NCBI GenBank assembly: GCA_016930075.1
Contig: JAFGHS010000191.1
Location: 1 to 45,237, forward strand
Origin: Deltaproteobacteria bacterium
Lineage (GTDB): Bacteria > Desulfobacterota > Syntrophia > Syntrophales > JAFGHS01
DNA: 45,237 bases
Reading direction: 5' to 3'
The notes under the pieces were generated by a model, which saw only the letters and a program-made list of their open reading frames with translations, had not been told where the DNA came from and made no database searches. The position numbers and the translations under genes are program-made. The number at the start of each line of letters is the position of its first letter. Within the stretch, counting starts at the first letter, position 1. Shown here in pieces: positions 9,496 through 19,013 of the stretch.

Positions 9496-10284
9496 CTACT
9501 CGATGCTCATTCGGTTCCTGACACTCTTCACGCCGTTCACGTCGTTGGCGTATTTCGTGGCCAGGTTCCTTTCGTCTTTGTTGCCGGCAGCGCCACGCAA
9601 TGTAACGATACCCTTCTTCGTGTTGACCGACGTTTTCATAGCACTGGTTGAGCGATGATAAAGCAATGTCATCTTGACCTGGGCGGTGATGGAGGCATCA
9701 TCGATCTTTTCGCCTACGGTTCGCGATGTTTTTGCGGTCCTTGAGACCACCAAATCATTGTTTACGCCTTTAACGCCGTCCACGTCCCTCGCGTATTCTG
9801 CCGTTAATTCCTTTTGCGCCTGACTGGAAGCCTCGCCCCGCAGGGTCACGATGCCGTCCTTGACATCAACTTCGGTTGTGCCGGCATTGACGCTGCGATG
9901 AAACAAGAGCGCGGCTTTCACTTTGTCACGGATCCACGCATCCGAGTTTGCGGTGGGGGGTGCGCCTTTTACTTCCAGTCTGTTGTCCACACTGACGACG
10001 CCGGAAAGGTCTGCTACGGTCCCCTCGGCCAAGGACTTGTTGAAGTTATCGGCGACAATCCCTGTCAAAGTGACGGCGCCGTCACGAGATTCTATTTTGA
10101 TATCATCGTTCTTAAGAAATGTTCTGAACACATACGACTGCTTGGCGGATAATTCGATGCGGCTGTCCGTTCTCGCTGCGTACACGGACGTACTGGTTAC
10201 TAAAAGAGTAATGACCGCCACGATCAACCCCACGCAATACGTTGCCTTATGGTGTACTTTTTTATTTCTACCGAAATGTTTCAT
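9496..10284 (-). CDS. Exported triple-BON-domain protein (OsmY-like)
   Basis: 262 aa from the ATG at 10284, which has AAAGGAGA upstream; the longer frame to 10356 is unsupported. A signal peptide (CVGLIVAVITLLVTSTSVYAA) is followed by three BON repeats: residues of about 43-112, 116-186 and 192-262. Each has the pattern 'I..VK.ALL.HRS...' then 'V..K.GIVTLRG' and 'V.GVK.V.N'. Repeats two and three are most alike (LLFHRS/LLYHRS). OsmY-type proteins are periplasmic, osmotically or generally stress-induced, and may bind membranes. Regulation here is not visible, but its neighbours are similar stress-type genes. Confidence 0.9.
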   Translation of the reverse strand: MKHFGRNKKVHHKATYCVGLIVAVITLLVTSTSVYAARTDSRIELSAKQSYVFRTFLKNDDIKIESRDGAVTLTGIVADNFNKSLAEGTVADLSGVVSVDNRLEVKGAPPTANSDAWIRDKVKAALLFHRSVNAGTTEVDVKDGIVTLRGEASSQAQKELTAEYARDVDGVKGVNNDLVVSRTAKTSRTVGEKIDDASITAQVKMTLLYHRSTSAMKTSVNTKKGIVTLRGAAGNKDERNLATKYANDVNGVKSVRNRMSIE

Positions 10285-10406
10285 GGTATTCTCCTTTTGA
10301 GTCACTTCTGTCACCCAGGTTATTGTAACGTCAAATAGCTTTCTTGCTCTATCCATACAGATTTTGAGGTGACGGCCTTTTCATGGCGTGATGTTTTTTT
10401 GTCATT

Positions 10407-11018
10407 CTACCTTCGGCCCTGCCTTTCATTTTCCCCTCTGTCATGCGTTCCCTGGCGAGCTTGAGATTTTTGAGGCGCTTTCCGTTGTTGTGGTTTGGCC
10501 GCCTTTTGAACGTGACGTTTGACCGGTTGCGCCGGATGCAATGATCGCGTTTGGGGTCTCATGCCTTGGACGCCCCACGTATTTTGCCTCTCCCAATGCC
10601 TTTTCTTTTCCCAGGTGCGCCAGTTCCGTTGGACTTGTTGGTGAGGTATTCTCTGGTGCTCCCACGTACGCCCCTTCCACTGACGATCCCTGTAGTCATG
10701 CCTCCAATGCGACGGGATGCTTCTTTGAAAAGATGGAACGCCTGAATAGTAGGTCCAGCGGGAGTTGTAGTTCCGCGAGCGATACCAGCGGCCCTGCCAC
10801 GGACGCCACCACCAGCCGTTGTAAAAATAAATGTCATCATCCAAGTCAGGAGCGGCATAGACATAAGTCTCCGGTATCACGACCAGCTCCAGCGGCCCGG
10901 ATGAAACAATGAGTGGGGGCAGAGAAATGCTGACGCCGACATTTACCCTGGCCGTCGTTGGAGCAGGAAATACAAGCACCAACGACAAAAGCACTGCACT
11001 GAATAATAATTTTTTCAT
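10407..11018 (-). CDS. Secreted W/R-rich protein of unknown function
   Basis: 203 aa from ATG at 11018 (AAAGGAGACTACAAA upstream). The signal peptide ends near PAPTTA. The mature N-terminus has ISLPPLIVSSGPLELVVIPETYVYAAP; then comes an aromatic core (IYFYNGWWWRPWQGRWYRS, YNSRWTYYSG) with a phenylalanine/proline region and DYRDRQWK. The last ~90 residues are Gln/Arg/Lys/His-rich and disordered-looking. The order of segments parallels the lipoprotein at 1796-2122, except that there is no lipobox Cys. The YXXWW-type repeats recall surface-associated proteins of Gram-negative bacteria. Function unknown. Confidence 0.75.
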   Translation of the reverse strand: MKKLLFSAVLLSLVLVFPAPTTARVNVGVSISLPPLIVSSGPLELVVIPETYVYAAPDLDDDIYFYNGWWWRPWQGRWYRSRNYNSRWTYYSGVPSFQRSIPSHWRHDYRDRQWKGRTWEHQRIPHQQVQRNWRTWEKKRHWERQNTWGVQGMRPQTRSLHPAQPVKRHVQKAAKPQQRKAPQKSQARQGTHDRGENERQGRR

Positions 11019-11091
11019 TTTGTAGTCTCCTTTATTCATAGATAATTAAAACTTATTTAACCGGCTTTGCGTCGCCGACCCTCTTTCGTTG

Positions 11092-11253
11092 TTAGTGCCT
11101 TTGTCCATGGCTTCCGCCTCTGTCGTGACGTCCTCCCCCATCATGTCCGCCGCCTCTTCCACCGCCGCCGGGCCCATACCACCACGGCCAGCATCCGCCG
11201 ATGGATACGAGCAACATCACAAAAACCAGTGCCACTGTCATCATCTTCTTCAT
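11092..11253 (-). CDS. 53-aa Gly/His/Arg-rich lipoprotein
   Basis: Small gene found by reading the minus strand: ATG at 11253 preceded by AAAGGAGGGGACG, stop TAA at 11092. The protein starts MKKMMTVALVFVMLLVS and continues IGGCWPWWYGPGG, so a signal peptide with a plausible lipobox (IGGC) is present. The mature 33 residues are almost only Gly, Arg, His, Trp and Asp. The very strong ribosome binding site, the signal peptide and the position 73 bp before the W/R-rich gene support it being real. Function unknown; His/Gly-rich composition could suggest metal binding, which is speculative. Confidence 0.7.
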   Translation of the reverse strand: MKKMMTVALVFVMLLVSIGGCWPWWYGPGGGGRGGGHDGGGRHDRGGSHGQRH

Positions 11254-11314
11254 CGTCCCCTCCTTTGACAAATCCCTTATCTGTTCATATGATCATGCCG
11301 TTAATGGGACGCCA

Positions 11315-11620
11315 TCAAACATCCTTTATTCCCACCGGGTGGAAATTGGCGTGGAATGTCCTCTCATAAGGCTCTTCGAGAAGGTTCATCGCCCCCCGAA
11401 GCACTCTGAAACGTTCAGACTTCAGATGAGCGATAAGGTTCGCCTGGGTATCCCATTCTTCAAGAAGGATGAGGCAATTCTCATCCTCCACGCTCCGGCA
11501 GAAATCGCAACGCCTGCATCCCTTCTCCGTCCTTACAAAACAGGACAGCGAAGCAATCGTCTGGGACAACTCCCTGCGCTTCTCAGAAGGGACCTTCATT
11601 CTTGTGATTGCAAGTATCAT
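11315..11620 (-). CDS. Antibiotic biosynthesis monooxygenase (ABM)-domain protein
   Basis: 101 aa, the usual length of a single dimeric alpha/beta ABM domain. Signature parts are ILAITRMKVPSEKRRELSQTI, the RTEKGCRRCDFCRS segment, 'CLILLEEWDTQANLIAHLKSERFRVLRG' and a C-terminal strand. The family includes quinone monooxygenases and heme-degrading enzymes as well as many uncharacterised proteins, so no substrate is given. Four cysteines cluster near residues 27-45 (FVRTEKGCRRCDFCRS), which is unusual for the domain. The start at 11620 has no clear ribosome binding site. Confidence 0.75.
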   Translation of the reverse strand: MILAITRMKVPSEKRRELSQTIASLSCFVRTEKGCRRCDFCRSVEDENCLILLEEWDTQANLIAHLKSERFRVLRGAMNLLEEPYERTFHANFHPVGIKDV

Positions 11621-11660
11621 ACATCAGTCATAGCAAAGGGCCTGCCAATCGCTCGCGGGT

Positions 11661-11770
11661 AACCCATTAATCTGAATTCATCTTTAAATAACGATTGGTT
11701 ATATGTAACTTTGAGAAGAACGGGAAAGCATGAACTGCTTCGTTTGGCCTCAATATTTGGCGGACCCACA
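11661..11770 (-). repeat. Diverged repeat copy B (minus-strand peptide RQILR...)
   Basis: Contains the 16-bp CTCAATATTTGGCGGA shared with copy A near 3481, followed on the minus strand by a 66-bp ungapped stretch of about 50% identity. On the minus strand the peptide reads RQILRPNEAVHAFPF and ends ...MNSD-stop. His, Phe and Pro codons shared with copy A differ only in the third base (CAT/CAC, TTC/TTT, CCG/CCT). It may be the tail of a decayed gene family or a very small gene. No transposase or known repeat name could be assigned. Confidence 0.4.
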
Positions 11771-11793
11771 ATATATGGTGGAAACCATTGAAC

Positions 11794-11827
11794 CAATTTA
11801 TTGACATACGCAATTTATTGACATACG
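11794..11827 (+). repeat. Perfect 17-bp tandem duplication over a -35 box
   Basis: CAATTTATTGACATACG occurs twice head to tail (11794-11810 and 11811-11827). Each unit carries a TTGACA. The second unit supplies the -35 box of the methylmalonyl-CoA operon promoter. Confidence 0.9.
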
Positions 11828-11846
11828 ACGGCAATCTGATTATACT
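11818..11846 (+). promoter_or_regulatory. Sigma70-type promoter of the methylmalonyl-CoA operon
   Basis: TTGACA (11818-11823), a 17-bp spacer and TATACT (11841-11846): eleven of twelve consensus positions at optimal spacing. The predicted start lies near 11853, giving an untranslated leader of about 64 nt before the epimerase gene. The upstream tandem repeat provides a second TTGACA 17 bp earlier. Confidence 0.75.
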
Positions 11847-11916
11847 CCGCCTCAAAAAAAGCAAATTATTACCGGTTCTTGATGTCTATCGGATACCGGT
11901 AAAAGCGAGGGACAAC

Positions 11917-12321
11917 ATGAAGATTCTTTGTATTGATCACATCGGAATTGCAGCAAACAGCATCAACGAGAGCGCGGATTTTTACACCGGCGCCCTGGGA
12001 CTCAAAATGACAGGGACGGAAGAAGTTGCCGAGCAGAAGGTCCGGACGGCCTTCCTGCCGACCGGCGAATCGGAGCTGGAAATTCTGGAATCGACGGACC
12101 CCGAAGGCCCCATTGCCAAATATATCGCCAAAAACGGCGCCGGCATTCAGCATATCGCCCTCAGGGTCGACAACCTCGAAGGGGCTCTTGACGAATTGAA
12201 AGCCAAAGGCGTCCGCCTGATTGACGAAAAGCCCCGGCGCGGCGCGGGGGGCGCCATGATTGCCTTCATCCATCCGAAGGCCACGGGCGGCGTCCTGCTC
12301 GAATTGTGTCAACGCGACTAA
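11917..12321 (+). CDS. mce: Methylmalonyl-CoA epimerase
   Basis: 134 aa VOC-superfamily enzyme that interconverts (S)- and (R)-methylmalonyl-CoA. Started at 11917 (MKILCIDHIGIA) because GAGGGACAAC precedes it and family members begin here; the open frame to 11788 would cross the promoter. The metal ligands and catalytic region are seen in IDHIGIA near residue 8, in the FLPTGESELEILES strand with its Glu, in GIQHIALRV near 83-90 and in GVLLELCQ at the end, i.e. two VOC modules. It is the first gene of an operon with the carboxyltransferase (33 bp downstream) and the mutase. Confidence 0.92.
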   Translation: MKILCIDHIGIAANSINESADFYTGALGLKMTGTEEVAEQKVRTAFLPTGESELEILESTDPEGPIAKYIAKNGAGIQHIALRVDNLEGALDELKAKGVRLIDEKPRRGAGGAMIAFIHPKATGGVLLELCQRD

Positions 12322-12354
12322 AAATCCAGTCTTATCTGTTAGGGAGATTAAATT

Positions 12355-13890
12355 ATGACGAATCAGGAAAAATCAGCCCTGCTTGCGGAAAAATCGAAGA
12401 AGATCGAAGCTGGCGGCGGCGAAAAAGCCATTGAAAAATTACATGCCGGCGGCCGGTTGTCGGCCAGAGAGAGATTAGCTCTGCTATTCGATGCCGGCAG
12501 TTTCGTGGAACTCTACAAGTTTGTTGAACACCGCTGCACCAATTTCGATATGGCGGGAAAAGAAATCCCCGGCGAGGGCGTCGTGACGGGTTACGGAACC
12601 GTTGACGGCCGGACCGTCTTTGCCTATGCCCAGGACTTCAGCGTCATGGGCGGCTCGCTCGGCGAAATGCACGCCAATAAAATCGTGAAGTGTCTGGAAA
12701 AGGCCATGTCTGTCGGATGTCCCGTTGTGGGAATGAACGACTCAGGCGGCGCGCGCATTCATGAGGGCGTCGATTCCCTTGCCGGCTACGGACGGATCTT
12801 TTACCGGAACACCATGGCTTCCGGCGTCATCCCGCAGATCTGCGCCATCATGGGGCCGTCAGCAGGCGGCGCGGTCTATTCCCCCGCTCTGATGGATTTT
12901 GTTTATATGGTCAAGAAGGATTACGCCCAGATGTTCATTACAGGCCCCGCGGTTTTGAAGACCGTGACAAACGAAGAAGTGACCGCCGTCGAGTTGGGAG
13001 GCGCCGTGACGCACTCGGAAAAAAGCGGCAATTGCCATTTTGTTGCGGAAACCGACGAGGATTGCATTTCCCAAATTAAGAAACTTCTCGGCTATCTGCC
13101 CGCCAATCATCATGAAAAACCGCCGGTTGCGGCCTGTACCGATCCCGCGGACCGCCGGGAAGAGGGACTCGGCAAGATCGTCCCCGACAGCAGCAAACGG
13201 CCTTATGATATGAAAAAACTGATCAAGATGGTCGTCGACAACGGCGAAATCTACGAAAGCCAGTCGCTTTTCGCCCGCAACATGATCACCTGCTTTGCCC
13301 GCATGGCCGGCTCCCCCGTCGGAATCATCGCCAATCAGCCCAACTTCAGCGCCGGCTGTCTCGACATCAACGCCTCCGACAAGGCCGCGCGCTTCATTCG
13401 ATTCTGCGATTGCTTCAACATTCCCCTGCTCACCTTTGTCGACGTCCCCGGTTATCTGCCCGGCGTGGATCAGGAATTCGGCGGCATCATCCGCCACGGC
13501 GCCAAGCTCCTTTACGCCTATCCGGAAGCCACGGTGCCGAAGATCACCATCGTCATCCGGAAAGCTTACGGCGGGGCCTATCTCGGCATGTGCTCCCAGG
13601 AGGCCGGCGCCGATATGGTCCTGGCCTGGCCGACGGCGGAGATCGCCGTCATGGGCGCCGACGGCGCAGCGGATATTATTTTCCGGGGCGAATCGGAAGA
13701 CGTCAAGCAGCAGAAGAAAGAGGCCTATATCGAAGAATTCGCAACGCCTTACCAGGCGGCCCGCCACGGCATGGTCGAAAAGGTCATCGATCCCACAGAC
13801 ACCCGGCCCGCCATCATCAGCGCCCTGGCTATGCTGAAAGATAAAAAGGAAGAGCATCCGCACAAAAGACACGGGAACATCCCGTTGTAG
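12355..13890 (+). CDS. mmdA: Methylmalonyl-CoA decarboxylase alpha / propionyl-CoA carboxylase beta-type carboxyltransferase
   Basis: 511 aa, the usual length of the biotin-dependent acyl-CoA carboxyltransferase subunit. Ribosome site TTAGGGAGA before ATG. Both crotonase-fold halves are present: the N-terminal one with NDSGGARIHEGVDSLAGYGRIFYRN and GPSAGGAVYSPALMDF, and the C-terminal one with FVDVPGYLPGVDQEFGGIIRHGAKLLYAY and KAYGGAYLGMCS. It either decarboxylates methylmalonyl-CoA onto biotin (sodium-pump complex or transcarboxylase) or carboxylates propionyl-CoA. The biotin carrier, the membrane beta subunit and the biotin carboxylase are not in this window, so the partner complex and direction cannot be fixed. 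Its position between epimerase and mutase supports methylmalonyl-CoA as substrate. Confidence 0.93.
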   Translation: MTNQEKSALLAEKSKKIEAGGGEKAIEKLHAGGRLSARERLALLFDAGSFVELYKFVEHRCTNFDMAGKEIPGEGVVTGYGTVDGRTVFAYAQDFSVMGGSLGEMHANKIVKCLEKAMSVGCPVVGMNDSGGARIHEGVDSLAGYGRIFYRNTMASGVIPQICAIMGPSAGGAVYSPALMDFVYMVKKDYAQMFITGPAVLKTVTNEEVTAVELGGAVTHSEKSGNCHFVAETDEDCISQIKKLLGYLPANHHEKPPVAACTDPADRREEGLGKIVPDSSKRPYDMKKLIKMVVDNGEIYESQSLFARNMITCFARMAGSPVGIIANQPNFSAGCLDINASDKAARFIRFCDCFNIPLLTFVDVPGYLPGVDQEFGGIIRHGAKLLYAYPEATVPKITIVIRKAYGGAYLGMCSQEAGADMVLAWPTAEIAVMGADGAADIIFRGESEDVKQQKKEAYIEEFATPYQAARHGMVEKVIDPTDTRPAIISALAMLKDKKEEHPHKRHGNIPL

Positions 13891-13905
13891 CAAGGAGATC
13901 ACATC

Positions 13906-16032
<2,127 letters not shown>

Positions 16033-16071
16033 ATCACCTCAGTACGGTGGTTCGTTATTTTGATTATGTAT

Positions 16072-16146
16072 TGTCATTTCGAGCGAAGCGAGAAATCTGA
16101 ACAGACAGTATACAGGGAAAGATATCTCCCTTCGGTCGATATGACA
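16072..16146. repeat. Imperfect palindromic repeat (TGTCATTTCGA...TCGATATGACA)
   Basis: A 75-bp intergenic palindrome with outer arms TGTCATTTCGA and TCGATATGACA and an inner GAGCGAAGCGAGAAATCT facing AGATATCTCCCTTCGGTC. It lies between the convergent mutase and thiolase genes and may also work as a transcript end. The arms are the same as the inner arms of the two elements at 17585 and 19014, so this looks like the same core repeat without their outer ends. Confidence 0.7.
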
Positions 16147-16208
16147 CACTATATATAAGGAAGGGAACGGTCCTTCAACCGGATGAACCGTTCCCCATGG
16201 ATGTTATT

Positions 16209-17390
16209 CTACAGCATTTCCACAATAAATGCGTGGCCGGGACCGCCGCTTGCGCACAGGGCTGCGCAGCCGAATTTTTTGCCGCGGCGCTTGAGTTCAT
16301 TCATCATGGTGATGATCAACCTTGCGCCCGTCGCGCCGACCGGGTGGCCCATGCTGATGCCGGAACCGACGGCGTTGATTCTGTCGAGAGGGATTTTCAG
16401 TTCGCGGTTGCAACCGATGACCTGGGCGGCGAACGCTTCATTCAATTCAAAATAGTCGATGTCTTCCTGTTTCATGTTGGCAAATTTGAGGGCGTTTTTC
16501 ACAGCCGGAACAACGCCCAGACCCATGACGCGGGGCTCTACGGAGCCGGGAGCGGAAGAAACGACGCGGGCGATGGGTTTGACGCCCAGTTCCCTGGCCT
16601 TATCGGCGGCCATGAGGATCATGCTGGCGCCGGCGTCATTCAAACCGGAGGCGTTGCCGGCTGTAACCGTCCCGTCCTTTTTGAAGGCTGGTCTGAGTTT
16701 GCCCAAGGCTTCCATGCTTGTATCGGCTCTCGGATGCTCGTCCGTATCAAAGATGACCATGCCTTTTTTGGTTTTCACCTCGACAGGGACAATTTCATCC
16801 TTGAACAAGCCGTTCTTCGTTGCGGCACAGGCCCTCTGGTGGCTCATGAGCGCCCATTCATCCTGCTCCTGGCGGGAAATATGATATTGATCCGCAATAT
16901 TGTCCGCCGTAATGCCCATGTGATAACCCAGCAGGGCATCGACCAGACCGCCGATCATCAGGCTGTCCTGAATCTGTTCGCCGTCATTGAGGCGGTAACC
17001 TTTGCGGGCGCCAAACAGCAGATAGGGAGCGTTGCTCATGCTTTCAATGCCGACGACCGCACCGATGTCGACCTTGCCCAGCATGATCTCCTGTGACAGC
17101 AATTCTGCGGCGCGCATGGAGGAGCAACACTGCTGATGAACCGTGAAAGCAAAGGACTCAGCCGGAAGTTCCGCGCCCATAGCGATATGGCGTGCGCTGT
17201 TTCCCGGCGCGCCGGCCTGGTTGCACTGGCCACCGATCACTTCCTGAACCAGATTCTTATCGATGCCCGCTTTGGCAATGGCCGCTTTCAAAACGGTCAC
17301 ACCCAGTTTAATCGGCGAAAAGTCAGCAAGGGAACCCATATAATCTCCGATTGCCGTTCTCACTCCGCTGACAATGACTACTTCTCTCAT
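16209..17390 (-). CDS. Thiolase (acetyl-CoA C-acyltransferase family)
   Basis: 393 aa, full length for a thiolase II. It condenses or cleaves acyl-CoA, most likely acetoacetyl-CoA. The nucleophile region reads VHQQCCSSMRA (Cys88 aligned with the usual VNxxCxSG Cys); the normal Asn is His and the following Gly-Ser-Gly is replaced by Cys-Ser-Ser. NEAFAAQ, GHPVGATGARL and the second catalytic Cys in CAALCASGGPGHA are present. Start at 17390 has GAGAGGTACTGTT upstream. The gene faces the mutase gene (convergent) and separates it from meaB. An acyl-CoA thiolase of different chain-length preference is possible given the altered active-site loop. Confidence 0.9.
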   Translation of the reverse strand: MREVVIVSGVRTAIGDYMGSLADFSPIKLGVTVLKAAIAKAGIDKNLVQEVIGGQCNQAGAPGNSARHIAMGAELPAESFAFTVHQQCCSSMRAAELLSQEIMLGKVDIGAVVGIESMSNAPYLLFGARKGYRLNDGEQIQDSLMIGGLVDALLGYHMGITADNIADQYHISRQEQDEWALMSHQRACAATKNGLFKDEIVPVEVKTKKGMVIFDTDEHPRADTSMEALGKLRPAFKKDGTVTAGNASGLNDAGASMILMAADKARELGVKPIARVVSSAPGSVEPRVMGLGVVPAVKNALKFANMKQEDIDYFELNEAFAAQVIGCNRELKIPLDRINAVGSGISMGHPVGATGARLIITMMNELKRRGKKFGCAALCASGGPGHAFIVEML

Positions 17391-17584
17391 AACAGTACCT
17401 CTCTTTTTTGAAATATTTTGAGCTTTCAGGGATAAGCATCAATCATTATGTGTGGCTGTGATTCGTATAGAAGATAACATATCGAAAGTCTCTTCTGAAA
17501 CATTGTTGTGCATTTACCAATAATTGTTTTCCAAGGCAAGCAATTATTCGTACCCGAAGACCCAAACAATATCCTTCATTCTCA
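17391..17584. other. Divergent intergenic region before thiolase
   Basis: AT-rich stretch upstream of the thiolase gene. I see no coding frame and no promoter strong enough to name; the element at 17585-17724 begins right after it. Confidence 0.5.
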
Positions 17585-17724
17585 GAGACTGTGTCGCAAT
17601 AGAATAATTGTCATTCCGAGCGTAAGTGAGGAATCTGAAGTTGTTCATATTATTGAATATCAAGATTTCTCCCCCGCAAAATGCGGGGCCGAAATGACAA
17701 AAAAGGGATTTGCGGCACAGTCTC
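17585..17724. mobile_element. MITE-like element, copy 1 (140 bp)
   Basis: Non-coding element with terminal inverted repeats GAGACTGTGTCGCAAT (left) and GAGACTGTGCCGCAAA (right, complement). It is flanked by a direct TCA on both sides (17582-17584 and 17725-17727), consistent with a 3-bp target duplication. Inside are a second inverted pair (TTGTCATTCCGA / CCGAAATGACAA) and a short hairpin CCCCGCAAAATGCGGGG. About 140 bp is too short for a transposase, so movement would need one supplied in trans. The copy at 19014 shares most of the interior. Confidence 0.8.
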
Positions 17725-17755
17725 TCAGTTGAGGAGAGAAGCCGCCAAAATCCCC

Positions 17756-17784
17756 TTGACACATACATACCCTCCCCATATACT
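17756..17784 (+). promoter_or_regulatory. Sigma70-type promoter of meaB
   Basis: TTGACA (17756-17761), 17-bp spacer, TATACT (17779-17784). The same two hexamers and spacing occur before the methylmalonyl-CoA operon. Predicted start near 17791, leader of about 117 nt to the meaB ATG. Confidence 0.72.
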
Positions 17785-17907
17785 CACATTCAAAAGAATC
17801 AATGTCTGATCAAGTCAAATAAAAATGCCTCATCAAAAAATCAAACCCGGTAAAACGGACATCATCACGTCCTCAAGCGGGACAGCGGACATCGGGGAGC
17901 AGCAAGT

Positions 17908-18891
17908 ATGAAACCGGGCGATATCAAGCCTTATATAGACGGCGTCATGGGCCGCAACCGGCGCATGGTCGCCAAAACCATTACCCTGATTGAAAGCGCC
18001 CATATTGCCCATAAAGAGATGGCGCGGTCGATTGTCGATAAGCTGCTCCCCCATGCGGGAAACGCAATCCGCCTCGGCATCACGGGGGTTCCCGGCGCCG
18101 GGAAAAGCACCTTTATCGACACCCTCGGCATGATGCTGGTGGAAGATGGACGCAAAGTCGCCGTCCTGGCCGTCGATCCGAGCAGCGTCGTCACCGGCGG
18201 CAGCATTCTGGCCGACAAGACCCGCATGGAAAGACTCTCCGTTCACAAAGATGCCTTTATCCGCCCCTCGCCCTCCGGCGGCACGCTGGGGGGCGTGGCT
18301 TCCAAAACCAGAGAAACCATGCTGATTCTGGAAGCGGCCGGCTTTGACGTCGTGATCGTGGAAACGGTGGGCGCAGGGCAATCGGAGGTCGCCGTGGCAT
18401 CCATGGTCGATTTTTTCCTCGTCCTCATGATCGCCGGCGCCGGCGATGAACTTCAGGGGATAAAAAAGGGCATCCTGGAGCTGGCCGATGCCGTTGCCGT
18501 CAACAAGGCCGACGGCGACAACATTCTCAAGGCAAACCTGGCCAAATACCAGTACGAAACGGCCCTCCATTACTCGGCGTCCCCTTCGCCCCATTGGTCG
18601 CCCCCCGTCGTGACGTGCAGCGCCACGGAATCTACGGGGATTCGGGAAATATGGAACATCGTCACGGCCCACAGGGAAAAGCTCTCGTCCGTCGGAGCCC
18701 TCGAGATGAAACGCAAGCGGCAGTCTCTGGACTGGATGTGGTTCCTCATTAAAGAAGGTCTCACCGAATCATTTTACAAAAATCCTCAGGTAAAAAATAT
18801 GCTTCCCAGGATGGAGCGGGAAGTTCTTGACGGCGCCGCATCACCCATCACGGCCGCCGAGAAACTGCTTTCCTGCCTTAATGAGCGTTGA
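17908..18891 (+). CDS. meaB: Methylmalonyl-CoA mutase-associated GTPase MeaB
   Basis: 327 aa G3E-family GTPase that gates cofactor loading and protects methylmalonyl-CoA mutase from inactivation. Walker A is GVPGAGKST near residue 60; other signatures are AVDPSSVVTGGSILADKTRM, RPSPSGGTLGGVA, VIVETVGAGQSE (switch region) and NKADGDN for guanine recognition. The C-terminal part (MWFLIKEGLTESFY) matches the dimerisation arm. GGGGAGCAGCAAGT precedes the ATG. It is physically separate from its client gene, with the thiolase gene and a mobile element between, but has its own promoter. Confidence 0.96.
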   Translation: MKPGDIKPYIDGVMGRNRRMVAKTITLIESAHIAHKEMARSIVDKLLPHAGNAIRLGITGVPGAGKSTFIDTLGMMLVEDGRKVAVLAVDPSSVVTGGSILADKTRMERLSVHKDAFIRPSPSGGTLGGVASKTRETMLILEAAGFDVVIVETVGAGQSEVAVASMVDFFLVLMIAGAGDELQGIKKGILELADAVAVNKADGDNILKANLAKYQYETALHYSASPSPHWSPPVVTCSATESTGIREIWNIVTAHREKLSSVGALEMKRKRQSLDWMWFLIKEGLTESFYKNPQVKNMLPRMEREVLDGAASPITAAEKLLSCLNER

Positions 18892-18939
18892 TCTATTTTT
18901 CATGATTTCGTAAAAAGTCGAAAATTTATCAATCACGTC

Positions 18940-19010
18940 ATACCGGCGAAAGCCGGTATCCAGTCCCGCCACGGCGGGCTCAAGTGTTTACAAAAGCACT
19001 GGACCCCGGC
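18940..19010. repeat. GAAA-loop hairpin repeats, left part of an interrupted element
   Basis: 18940-18959 is a perfect 8-bp hairpin (ATACCGGC / GCCGGTAT) with a GAAA loop, followed by a CCCGCC-AC-GGCGGG hairpin (18965-18978). At 18999 begins CTGGACCCC, whose other arm GGGGTCCAG lies at 19192-19200, after the element at 19014-19184. Without that element the sequence would be CTGGACCCCGGC-GAAA-GCAGGGGTCCAG, again a hairpin with a GAAA loop. Confidence 0.8.
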
Positions 19011-19013
19011 GAA

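Noticed and set aside
12859-13902. 347-aa open frame on the minus strand across the carboxyltransferase gene
   Set aside because: It is antisense to a gene with complete family motifs; high GC at third positions opens the opposite strand. The same holds for 13909-14967, 14974-15855, 20218-21120, 32590-33654 and 37547-38362.
17833-18672. 279-aa minus-strand frame over meaB
   Set aside because: Antisense to the intact meaB gene, composition of a shadow frame.
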